From assembly GCA_000320545.1 (NCBI GenBank), contig ADNK01000871.1, positions 1 through 39,668 of the forward strand: DNA of 39,668 nucleotides, given 5' to 3'. Shown one piece after another: positions 1 to 10,395 of the stretch. Within the stretch, counting starts at the first letter, position 1; each line of letters begins with the position of its first letter. Below the pieces are notes generated by a model. That model was given only the letters and a program-made list of their open reading frames with translations. It was not told the DNA's origin and made no database searches. The DNA comes from Bigelowiella natans CCMP2755 (Eukaryota; Cercozoa; Chlorarachniophyceae). The translations under genes and the position numbers were made by a program.

Positions 1-119
1 TTTTCATAATTTCTCTAAATGAAACTGCTGCATTTCATATTCTCAGGGAAGGTGGAGAAGGTAATATTGTGGGTTTCTTCACCCTGAGAGAGGCTGAAGG
101 CGATATGTTTAAGGTTTAA
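1..119 (+). CDS. Possible 3'-terminal exon of a truncated gene
   Basis: A plus frame is open from the left edge to a TAA at 117-119 and ends in FFTLREAEGDMFKV. A pyrimidine-containing acceptor (tcatattctcag, ending at 46) could start the exon at 47, or the frame could continue from outside the window. A GT donor at 60 (GAGAAG followed by gtaata) is an alternative, in which case the downstream part is intronic. The peptide looks protein-like but I do not recognise a family. Too little is visible to name a function. Confidence 0.3.
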   Translation, partial: FIISLNETAAFHILREGGEGNIVGFFTLREAEGDMFKV

Positions 120-558
120 GAAGAGCCCGAACACCAGCAACAAAGCACCAATACACATTATAATGTGAACCTTCTCTATCCCATTCATCTCCCTCTGTTA
201 TCTTTTCCAACATCAGCTTTACGTTGATCGATTCCAAATGGCTCCCTTAGAAGCCTACAAGCGCTCACTGATATGTGGATTTTTACTCGATGAGTTAGCA
301 TCAAAAAGGTTGTGTGAGTGTCAAGTTGTTGGTCATTATCATCACGATAACGAGATGGTAGTTGAAAGAAAGAAAGGACAGCATCATAAATGATTGAAGT
401 TGAACGACAGCCATTTTTTCTCTGTTGGGAATAGCAACAGCTGAGCATGTCAGTAATGTAACCAACTTGGTTTTTCATTTTAGTGAGTATGTTATCATTA
501 TTGGTGATTATCTTAAAGCTGAGTACATACTTTCTTCCTGACACTACTACTTTTGGCA

Positions 559-674
559 GCAGAACAGTATCTGAGCTCACAGTAGATACTCATGATTGGG
601 CTGAGAAAGAAGGAGACTATGCTCTATCGAAGATCAAGCCCTTTGCAGGCTTTGCAGAGAAAAAAAATATGTGA
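559..674 (+). CDS. Possible last exon of an unrecognised gene
   Basis: A pyrimidine-rich tract ending in ttttggcag (558) is followed by a frame that stays open to a TGA at 672-674. It encodes about 37 residues, including DTHDWAEKEGDYALSK and ending AGFAEKKNM. Composition is hydrophilic and not repeat-derived, which argues for real coding. Phase requires two nucleotides from an upstream exon; I could not link it to the exon at the left edge, which gives a different phase. No family recognised. Confidence 0.3.
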
Positions 675-2250
675 GATAATATGTGAGAACACTTGAAAGT
701 GTAGGCAGACCAACCCTCCCTCCCTCCTACTGGCTTGTGATTTTGTGTGACTTCATATTAATGTATACACAGGAACATATACGTTACGATGAGAATGGGG
801 GAAGGTGCAAAGGAAGAAAAGGTATAGCTACAAGAACCAATATTCTATGTTGTATATGATCACCTCGATAATTCTTTTACCCCACCACTAATATATTCAT
901 CATGCTCATTCCTTCCAATTAAAATTTTCTTGGTGTAACTAGATCGAGCCGAACATTCTCCGCGGATTTTCTTTGGAGGCAGCGCAAGCACTAGTTCGGA
1001 TTAGGCTACAGCAACGATTCGCTTAGTCTGCAGCTTTCTTTCTGCACATTATTATTTTCTTTATTAATTTTGTATCAAGAAGAACCGTTACCGTTTATTA
1101 GGGGGAGGGAAATGTGGATGACCAAGCCGAAGTGATGATGAGTAATATCTCCGTCGGATACTACCATGCAGTGGATGCTTCTTAGTGGCTATAGCTAGCA
1201 TGCACACATATTTACAGTCATGGCAGCACCTATCATTGCTAATAAAGCATGGCTACATGGCTATTCGCCGTTTGTTGCATCGTATCATTAAAGGCAGGCA
1301 TGTGTATGAGACGGATGTAATGAATACATTAAACTCTTTCAATTGTACGATACTAAGTGCCTGGTGTAGCAGCTATACATGCGTGAGTTGTCTAGATCGT
1401 TGCACAGCGCGCGTGCATCGTATGTCACATGTCTAGCTAGCTCTAGAGCTAGCTGCATACATACTACGCTATGCCATGACGTGGCTGCGCACATACATTG
1501 TACTATTGCTAGCCTATAGCTACGAGGCGCACACATCGCCAACTAGCAGATAAGATCACATTATAATGCACCCATAGCATGCTAGCATGCGCTGCAGCTG
1601 CGTGCGTGTGGTGCCTTATAGACCAAATAAGACTGCTAGACTGACCCGCAACAAATTGCACATCTAATAAAGCTATGATGATATAATGATGCTCTAGGCG
1701 CAGCCTGTCATGCATTATATATTATAGCATGATATGATCTGACCAGCTATGTGTGCGGCAATCTGCCGCTGCGCCCGATTGCGTATTGCTGCCCATGTCT
1801 AGATTATTATATGCTACGCAATGCTGTCGGACTCTTATACTCTAAGCATCATGCATGTGAAGCATGTGATCTAGCGAGCTGATGCTCATGCTCCGATCAA
1901 AATACGTTCTAGCATTGCACTTGCACTAAATCGTAGCAGTGTGAGAGTCGAAAATGATAAAAAATGCAGGTATCGTGCGTGTTAGTCATTATCACTGCAC
2001 GTGTTTGCATTCGAATAGTGTGTACAGTCTTAGTCACGTGCAACTAAGCTTCTACAGCGCTAATTAGCCGTCAGAGTTGTCCACATTGCACAAACTTCCA
2101 GCAGATTAATTTTCTTATTTGCACACCGAGCACACGCCACCAAACAAGTCATCCGATCCAATCAGTATCTTTATCACGAGGGGGGATGGAAAGAAATTAA
2201 GGACGATAGATCGCTGGGTTCAAGTACATCAAGAAGATTTATACTCAAAT
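675..2250. repeat. Non-coding interval with palindrome-rich repeat block 1
   Basis: No gene is seen. From about 1140 to 2060 the base composition changes: the stretch is packed with CTAG, GCTAGC, TGCA and CATGC words, including a perfect 20-bp palindrome at 1435-1454. Around 1303-1345 it carries a sequence (TATGAGACGGATGTAATGAA then a T-rich stretch) whose reverse complement occurs twice in the block at 9807-10056. This marks it as a member of a dispersed repeat family rather than unique sequence. Confidence 0.6.
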
Positions 2251-2251
2251 C

Positions 2252-3797
2252 CTACATGGACAACGCAGTGGCTGCTTTAGTATTTTTCTGTTTTGAACCG
2301 TGGCACACACACGACTTAGTTCCATATAAGCCGAGCTGATGCAACATTGAAAGTATCTGGGAGAAGAGCAGAATTGTATTTTAGAAACATGGAGAAGTAG
2401 CTATACTTTGCGCTAAATACATTATGGACATGCAGCTCTCATAGATTATGGAATATATGTGCTCATACAAGGAGATGGCTTCAATAAGGAGTTAATGATA
2501 TTTTACCTCGCGCTGAATACCGCATGATATGAATTCGGTTGTTGTGGAAGAAAATTGGTTGACGGAGATACTGTATGCACTTGCAGTGAGGACTTGGTGG
2601 TACCTTATGTGTTGTTGTTGTTGTTGTTGTTATTATTAGAGCAGCAGTAAGTAGCAGCAACACACACGATCACAACGTAATACATATTTCATCAGAGATA
2701 CTGTAACCAAGATGTTACTACTCATTTACTTGCTTATTCCACGAATTCGTAAAAACTCTCTATCCTCTTTTAGTAGATAGTAAATTGTAAACCAGAATTT
2801 GGGAATGAATAGCATGTCGCCCTCTTGTAGCTTGAAACGTAGCGCAGCTCCTGAAACACACAGTTAGAAGAATATAAAGACAGACAGTAAAGACCCAGCA
2901 TCAAAATGCAAAATGCTGTCAAATATATTTATGTAGTTGAATCATCAAAACAATTATCTAAAGATGCTCAATTATCAATATCTTGTCCATTAAAGCTGCT
3001 GCTCCAGCCCATTTCGCTACCTGCTTTCCTTGCCAAAATGAATTTCTGTTCAAACATTTCACGATGTCTTTCTGTGTTCTTCCAATCCGTAAAAGCGTCG
3101 TAGTCACAGCACTCAGTACCACTGTCGTACTTATCATTTGGATACCTGCATAGAAGAAGAAGAAGGTGTAGATATAGGTTATATTATCAGATGAGAGTAG
3201 TAATGCCACTACTACTACTACTAGTAGTAGTAGTAGTAGTAGTAGTTGTAGCCATTTTATCGAATCAATGCTATATCATGGGAACATTATTTAATATTAT
3301 TATTATCATTATTATCATTGTGATTATTATCATCATTACAGCATGGTGTTGACTCAATCAGTCATCACTGCCCACTCCTCCTTATCATCATTACAGCATG
3401 GTGTTGACACAATGAGTCATCACTGCCCACTCCTCCCACCATCACCATCCCCATCATATGTATTATTATTTTCCCGTACTATCATCATCGTCGTCATATC
3501 CGACACCAGCATAATCACATGTTAGATTTTGAGTCTTTTTTTTCCATAATGTTGTTATCTATTACAAGTATGGCCTTGTATGGGGAGGGAACAATTTAAC
3601 TATTTTGGTCCCCTTAATTTGGCACAATACGTTGTCTTCGTCATCGTTATGCAATCCGGTCATAGATCTAGTTGTCAAATGGAAGAAGAGTGACACATAT
3701 ACCACAGTTTTTGAAGGAGAGGAAAGTTTTTAGCTACAAGTATCTGTTGTATATGTTTGACAAAAAAGTATTTGGGTGGTTATTATTAGTATTATGG

Positions 3798-3837
<40 letters not shown>

Positions 3838-5338
3838 TATACATATATAATAGTAGCATCCACTACTACCCCTTTGGTCCTATCCATAAATATCGAGAAC
3901 CAAATCGGCCAGCAGAGCCGAATATAGAGGAAGCAGCAGTAGACGTATTGCTCTCAATCCCACCACCACCAGCAGCAGCAGCAGCAGCAGCAGCCTGAAA
4001 TGATTTACGAGCATTTTCACTGATCTTCATATACGTGTGTACTTGATAAGAAACCTTCTGAGGTATGAATGTATGCACACACACGGAATTATGTATGATT
4101 TACCCCGCCAACGTCACTCTGGAGAGAAAACGGAAGCTTATGGACGTCTAGCTGCTTTAAATATCCTATATTTCCTGCAATAGTAGTAGTAGTAATATTG
4201 TTGTTGTTGTTGTTGTTGTTGTTGCACTGCGCAGCGGTAGCAATAACGAGCCCTAGTCGAAGAAGTGTTAAAAGGTATGACAAATAAATCTGGCAATTTC
4301 TTTCTCAAGAACAACCACAACTTAGAATATTACATCCTGTGATATCTCCAATGTGTTTTGCTGTGTTTATGAATACAAGAGTTGGAATAGAAGGAGACTA
4401 CTCATGTAACTCACTTAGTTTTTGAGCTGCCGTTATTTCTTTACCCTCCTCCTCCTCTTCCCCCTTCTCCCGTGCTAGCTGCTGTAGATATCCAGCGAGT
4501 GTCGTACTACGCTTATAGATGGTACCGATGTCCCCTCCTCAAAATATGCATATGATGATGACCGAATAATTCATCCGTTTATTTTCTCAGTTCAAAATGA
4601 TCATAACTTGCCCAATTTCTACACAGTTAGTAGATACCTTCTCCTCTTTGCCTCTCTTGCTCCTCATTTGTTGTCATTGCGACTTCTACATGCACTTCCT
4701 TGCCCATTTTTATCAAATATTCTAAACTCCATTTCCGTATAGCCTAGGTTGATATGATCATGATGAGTTTCTCTATGACTATAGAAGGACCCATCATCCA
4801 CAGCTATAAAATGACCTATAGTATGAGTATATATGGTGGTGCTTAATCTGGTGCTACTCACCGGCCACTTAGCGACATAATCCGTAACGCAAACAGGTCT
4901 GGATTTGTCTATGTACTTTCGCCTAAATTCATCTGCCCCAACCCATCTTCGGCGCTCTCCCTCAACATCAGCTTCTGGAAAGAGTAGCGACGACTTGCAG
5001 GTGGTGGTGGTGGTGGTGGTGGTGGTGGTGGTGGTGGTGGTGGTGGCGGAGGGATTGGTTTGGATGGTAGGGAGATTATTCGAGAACATCGATTGATCAT
5101 GGAGGGTACGATTATTATCGAGGTGTGAAGAACACTCTTTCACTTCCTTCTGACTGCTTCCAGCTTTGCTAGTGGCGACATTGGTGCTATGAACGACCTG
5201 GTGACGATGATGAAATTTTCCTATAGCAGCTGAATCAACTGATGGATTAAAGATTCCTTGATAGTAACGAAGCAGTGTGCTCTTAATACGATGCAAGAGT
5301 AGCCAAAACCACCATATGAATTCGAGGCCCTTCTCCAT
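2252..5338 (-). CDS. JmjC-domain protein, nine exons, possible inactive 2OG oxygenase
   Basis: Joining 5338-4696, 4537-4415, 4174-4104, 3994-3870, 3667-3566, 3145-3021, 2850-2730, 2570-2507 and 2356-2252 (minus) gives one frame of 492 residues; all eight junctions are GT-AG and phase-consistent. The N-terminus has an aromatic hydrophobic stretch (FIWWFWLLLH), then a 16-residue poly-Thr run, then a JmjC domain: entry EFRRKYIDKSRPVCVTDYV, core SRYLWIGPKG, the first two iron ligands as LHND, NVLCQIKGTK, LYPNDKYDSG, and a GDMLFIPKFWF strand. JmjC proteins are Fe(II)/2-oxoglutarate oxygenases; the GP-G-x(5)-H-x-D layout recalls the KDM8/HSPBAP1 type. The third ligand, normally His after the P-x-x-W-[WF] motif, is Thr here. 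A GTGAGT at 4861-4856 inside exon 1 could be an alternative donor. Substrate and location are unknown. Confidence 0.82.
3207..3436. repeat. Intronic trinucleotide palindrome and 55-bp tandem duplication
   Basis: Inside the JmjC intron 3565-3146, 3207-3246 is an ACT run that switches into an AGT run, so the whole tract is self-complementary and could fold into a hairpin. Then 3327-3381 and 3382-3436 are two adjacent copies of one 55-bp unit with only a few differences (core: ttacagcatggtgttgac). Confidence 0.8.
3800..3834. repeat. (TA)n microsatellite in JmjC intron
   Basis: About 17 TA units lie in the intron between JmjC exons 4 and 5. Confidence 0.9.
4999..5046 (-). repeat. Coding trinucleotide repeat (poly-Thr) in JmjC exon 1
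   Basis: A GTG run on plus reads as ACC codons on minus and encodes 16 consecutive Thr in JmjC exon 1. The other frames give poly-Val or poly-Pro; the Thr frame is the one continuous with the JmjC domain. The length is likely polymorphic. Confidence 0.8.
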
Positions 5339-6473
5339 GCCTGGTGCGGAGCAGCAAAGCGGGCAGAATCTGTTGCGTGAACGTATGACGGTCTTATATT
5401 ATCACCAGTCGTTGCACAGGATAGGAAGCTACTTCTAAACAGCACCACCACCAGCAGCAGCAGCAGCAGCAGCAGCAGGGGGTTGGGGTAACAAGTCGAT
5501 CCTGTAGCGAGCAGTCACGTCGTCGTGTCTGAGTAGATAGATAAATAGGAAAAAATGATTGGTAATTTATTCAATGTTGTAAGCTTGTTCTTAGTAGATA
5601 GATAAATAGGAAAAAATGATTGGTAATTTATTCAATGTTGTAAGCTTGTTCTTAGTAGATAGATAAATAGGAAAAAATGATTGGTAATTTATTCGATGTT
5701 GTAAGCTTGTTCTTAGTAGATAGATAAATAGGAAAAAATGATTGGTAATTTATTCGATGTTGTAAGCTTGTTCTTAGTAGATTGATAAATAGGGAAGTCA
5801 AGGGCGCGAAAAGAATAACTAACTAACTAACTAACTAGGGAAAAAATGATTGGTAATTTATTGAATGTTGTCAGCTTGTGCTGATGATGCCGCTTGCTGT
5901 TGTTTTGCCATACAATTTTTGACTTTCGCAATGTCCGTTATAAGACAACATCCACTATGAAAATCACTTCGGTGTAACAACATAGCTGGGAAGTCAAGGG
6001 CGCGAACAGAATAACTAACTAACTAACTAACTAACTGTTGAATAAATATAGCTGGGCAGTCAAGGATGCGAATAGAATAAACTTAAAATAGCCCACAAAC
6101 TATCCAACTGCTTGCAAATTGATGATGACTATAATGCAGTTGTGGGAAAGTGGTAGTTGTGGTAGTTTATACCAACTTTTTGACCACAGATTACCATATC
6201 ATCGATCGACGGACAGTGGAACAAATGCAACAACTTCTTCTCAGGACAAAAACAACAGCAGCTTTAGGAGGAGGATGCTGTGCAACTTATTATCTGTAAT
6301 TCCGAAGTTACGACAAGGTAAAAAAGAAATAAATAAGCTAAAATGAAGGAGAAAAATATCGGTCTTAACACAAAATATCTCGGATAATAAGCTGCTTAGC
6401 TCGGAACACCCACCACCATCACCCCCCACTAAATCATTGTTTTCTGAAGAGAGGATATAAACCAATCAACAGA
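5339..6473. repeat. 61-bp tandem array and related composite repeats upstream of two divergent genes
   Basis: The interval lies between the JmjC start and the FAH-domain start. An AGC run is at about 5449-5476. Four full units of 61 bp start at 5532, 5593, 5654 and 5715, with a partial fifth at 5776 (unit begins agtagatagataaatagg and contains gattggtaatttattc); units differ by single bases. A related copy lies at about 5838-5890, flanked by two copies of a second motif (gaagtcaagggcgcga followed by an aact run) at about 5793-5837 and 5990-6035, with a weaker third at 6055. The rest has no supported gene; the 75-codon frame at 6119-6346 is not convincing. Confidence 0.85.
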
Positions 6474-7159
6474 ATGCGTCTTGTTACATTCGCATTAAAA
6501 TCAAAGCCAAACAACCTCCTAATTGGCGTGGAGCTCCCGGAGGCGAAATCAGTAAAAATTTGGGGTTTGGGAATGGAAGGGAAGGCAGATTTCTGGGATA
6601 ATCAGACTATGGCCGTAACGATCTCTGAGTTATGATATTGTATATTATTATTTTTATTATCAGTTCGTAGACCTCATCTCTGAGTTATGATATTGTATAT
6701 TATTTTTATTATCAGTTCGTAGACCTCACCGAAGCTCTAGGTAACCAGAAAGAGGATAGCCTTCTCACCACCCCTCCACTGCATCGATGATCATGTTGGT
6801 AATCTCTCAGGTGTCTCCTCTATGTGTTCGTTCTTGGCAACTGGGGAGGGCGGTCTCAAGTAAAACTCCCAGATTTTCCAAAAATATCCTGCTGATGTTG
6901 TTAAATCTTCCGATGAAATTCTTCACACTCTACTAGGAAAGCAGCCGAGGTAGTTGAGAGTGGCAAGAACCGTATTCTGATTGATGACTGTATTCGCAAG
7001 GTAATATCGATTATCTCTAACGCTCCTACTTTGAGTAATAGCGAGCTAGTTAATTACTATGATAAGCAGCTCTTCTGCACTTAATATAGGCACCAGTGTC
7101 ATATCCACGAAAGATCATCTGCATTGGTCTCAATTACATTGATCACTGCAAGGAAACCG

Positions 7160-7208
<49 letters not shown>

Positions 7209-8990
7209 CAGAAGATTATGAGAACAATAGCCAATACGTTGCTATCTCGCGCCTCACTGCAGTTGGTAGTCGTAGTCTATCTATGATTTCACACTTCTAA
7301 ACTAACTACTACTCCTAAGGCAATGCTCTTTGTTTGATGTATGCCACGAAAGGCCTTCCAATCCCGAAAGAACCCGTTGTGTTTAATAAGTTCCCTGAGT
7401 GCGTAGCTGGGGATGGCGATGACATTCCTCTCTATGAGACCAAGGTGATGTTCAGATGCACAATCCGCTGGGAGATAAACATGAGCATGAATATGATCTC
7501 AAAATGAGATTAGTGAAATTAGGCTAATCGTTACTGCCAAGATGATAGTGGTCAATGAGGCCTTGAAATCGATGATAACGAAATATTGTGTTGTTCCGAG
7601 TAGAAGCTCGACTGGGAGGTGGAGCTCGTGATTGTTATCGGTTTGTTCGTTGCCCTACTACAACTACTACTACAACTACTTTAATTATGCTACCTGCAGA
7701 AAACTGGTGTTTCTCATTCCTTTCTATCTCTCTCTCCTCTCTCTCTCCCCCCCCTTCTTTCTCCAATCCGTTACTTCAAATCTTGACCCAGGAAAAGGAG
7801 GGTTTCGAGTTAAGAAAGAAGATGCAAAGCATGTCATCGCAGGGTCACGTCCATTCATCCATATTACTTTTTCCAACGTGTTTAATTTTTATAGTTGGTG
7901 TAGTAGCTAGCAGTAGTAAATGAGTGAATAATGTGTTTACTACACTACTACTACTACTACTGCTACTACTACTACTACTAGAAATAGGAATGATAAGGGT
8001 GGGTTGTAGTGGTAGTACCGTGCACATTAGAGTACAGAGGCATTAAATCCTGAGCTAGTAACTTCTACTAACAGGTATACTGTGGCCCATGACGTATCAG
8101 CAAGGGACCTGCAGATGGCCAATGGTGGTCAATGGTTGCTGGGGAAAACTCTAAAAGGGTGATACAATCATATGCAGAGCATTTCATGAATTGAGGTTAT
8201 ATCTGGTGGGAGACTTTTATGAAGCTATTTGTTTTATTTTGTGAAGGCGAGGACCATAATAGAATGTTTAAACTAATCAGCTATGCTCCCATCGGGCCGG
8301 CCATCGTCACAGATCTCGAAAATCCGCACAAGCTAGGAATTCGCACCTTTGTCAATGGAAAAGTAATCAATAGTTAGTAATTGTTGAATCACAGGGCATC
8401 AACTGGCCTTTTATCCAAGTAGAATTTCGAATTTGTCATCGATGTCTATTTTGAGCAACCAATCGTTATTATTATTAATGATGGGTAAAGCGACACATTA
8501 TCATACAAAATAAATACTCAGAAAATGCAAGATTCAAACACGGATCAGCTCGTATTCGATACCTACGATCTTGTCGAGTATCTCACGAGGTACTACATAC
8601 ATACATACATACATACATACGTACATACATACAGATGATGCGATCAGAGAGAAATGAAATCCTGTAACATTCAGGGAGAATGTCAATATGATGTGCATGA
8701 GGCTGCTTTCATGTGCAGGGTTCACGGTGTGCTATGGTTTCATACAAGCCATCATTTATAATTATTATTTGCAGTGATTTTGCCCCACCGAAGAACAAAT
8801 TTCTTTGTTGGTATGCAGTGTACATGTCTTATTTTTCAAAATTTGTCAGATATTTCCCCCTCAGTCCTGGTGATTTAATCTTTACGGGAACCCCCCCAGG
8901 TGGTTACTAGTACATATATTACGAATGTTGGCACATCATCTCTCTGCCCGGTTGTGTAAGTTTGTGGCTTATTTCGGTTGCTTGTTTTTA

Positions 8991-9033
<43 letters not shown>

Positions 9034-9223
9034 ATTATAATCCAGGAGATTTTCGTATTTGTGCCATTAATTTCTCTCGTGTATGATATGATTACTTACA
9101 ATGTTGTACACAGGCGTAGGATTAGGACTTAAGCCTCCACAGTATCTCAAGGATGGTGACGTGGTCAAAGTCGAAATAGACGGAATAGGCTCCATCACCA
9201 ACACCGTTAAGGAATTAAAGTGA
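6474..9223 (+). CDS. FAHD2: Fumarylacetoacetate hydrolase-domain protein, FAHD2-like, 13 exons
   Basis: Exons 6474-6551, 6716-6740, 6811-6859, 6937-7000, 7090-7159, 7353-7444, 7604-7640, 7792-7843, 8075-8158, 8281-8362, 8522-8589, 8850-8899 and 9114-9223 join in phase to 286 residues, close to FAHD2 without its mitochondrial presequence. Diagnostic motifs appear in order: [35 protein letters not shown] (the two metal-binding Glu), [13 protein letters not shown] (metal-binding Asp region), [41 protein letters not shown] and GVGLGLKPP. The family uses Mg2+ to hydrolyse or decarboxylate acylpyruvate- and oxaloacetate-like substrates; the exact substrate of FAHD2 is unsettled. Exon 1 has a second possible donor at 6615 (adds 21 codons); the shorter form fits the family length better. 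Start chosen as [10 protein letters not shown], the usual family opening. Confidence 0.95.
6621..6727 (+). repeat. Tandem duplication copying the FAH-gene exon 2 acceptor
   Basis: Copy 1 (6621-6675) and copy 2 (6676-6727) are near-identical and each ends with ttattatcag plus the first 12 bases of exon 2 (TTCGTAGACCTC). Only copy 2 continues into the rest of the exon. Copy 1 is therefore a decoy 3' splice site; using it would put an in-frame TGA after nine codons. Confidence 0.9.
7164..7206. repeat. (TA)n in FAH-gene intron
   Basis: About 21 TA units in the intron after exon 5. Two other introns of the gene hold a TACA tetranucleotide run (about 8594-8632) and a TG run (about 8995-9031). Confidence 0.9.
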
Positions 9224-9737
9224 GCTAATAATCTGATTAAACAAGGTGACAGATATACAGTAAGCTTGATAACTGGAGGTGTTTTATGATATACGTGTTT
9301 CAAATTGGTGAATGACTGAATTATGAGCTTTTGAGCGAATAATTGCGTCTCTTTGAATACAAGAGAAATGGGCATAGATTCTTTGTTACCAATCTAAAAA
9401 TGCCGATGTGAAGTTTGCTCATTAGAATGCACTTTGAGACTGCTGTGCAGTAGAAAAAGAGTTTAGTGTAATAATGCATATTCGTTCCAACGTGAAATAG
9501 TGCTGGTATATGACAATGACAGCGCTAGCGCTGCCGTCGCAATAATACACAAAGTGCCGCATTATTACAATAGTTATTATTGAGTCGCATCGCATACGTA
9601 CTATCATTTATTATATGTAGACATGCTATATGTTATACATATAAAATATGTATCATATTGCTGTGTCCATTATATTTGGCGCAAGCCATCCTCTAGCACA
9701 GCTTTCTATTCTCACAAATAAACACAATAGACATACG

Positions 9738-9793
<56 letters not shown>

Positions 9794-10395
9794 ACAGATG
9801 CAATTTAAGCGCTGTAGCCGCTGCATTGCACAGCTACATTAGGATGACCATTGAAAAAATTTAAATATTTCATTACATCCGTCTCATATATATAACATTG
9901 GTCGCATGAGGACGCTTTCAAATGCATGAAGCACGTGGTGGCAGAAACCAACAGATGCAACATTACTAGATTAGCGCTGTAGCCGCTGCATTGCACAGCT
10001 ACATCAGGATGACCATTGAAAAAATTTAATTCTTCATTACATCCGTCTCATATATAATATATATAATATATACTGTGTCTATAGTAAAACAGTGCAGGCA
10101 TGTATGGTAGCGTGCTATCAGGCTAACACATCTCGACATATTACATCTGGCTCTAGTGCTGTCCGATGGTTGGTTCGATTTATGGCTGTACTAATGCGTG
10201 CGCTTTCTGCTGAGCAAGTGCTGTGTGGCGCGTACATGCTGCTATCCAGCTATGGCCGTGCGTGCGATTTTACATTTTTATCTACTAGAACAACTTTTAG
10301 ACTTGTGATACAGTATACAGCGTACATACATAAGCAAAACTAACATTATATGTATATAATTGTATGTTAAAGATTTTAAGGTGTGATTAAAGTTT
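9224..10395. repeat. Palindrome-rich repeat block 2 with an 85-bp direct repeat
   Basis: This lies between the 3' ends of two convergent genes. A direct repeat of about 85 bp occurs at 9807-9893 and 9973-10056 (core: gccgctgcattgcacagcta, ending in the ATTACATCCGTCTCATATAT word shared in inverted form with 1303-1345). A (TA)n tract of about 50 bp precedes it at 9741-9790. The rest (10090-10330) has the same TGCA/GCTA-rich texture as the other blocks. No gene supported; the short open frames here read through the repeats. Confidence 0.75.

Noticed and set aside
5532-5795. Regular repeats considered as a CRISPR array
   Set aside because: The units are directly adjacent with no unique spacers, and the window is eukaryotic.
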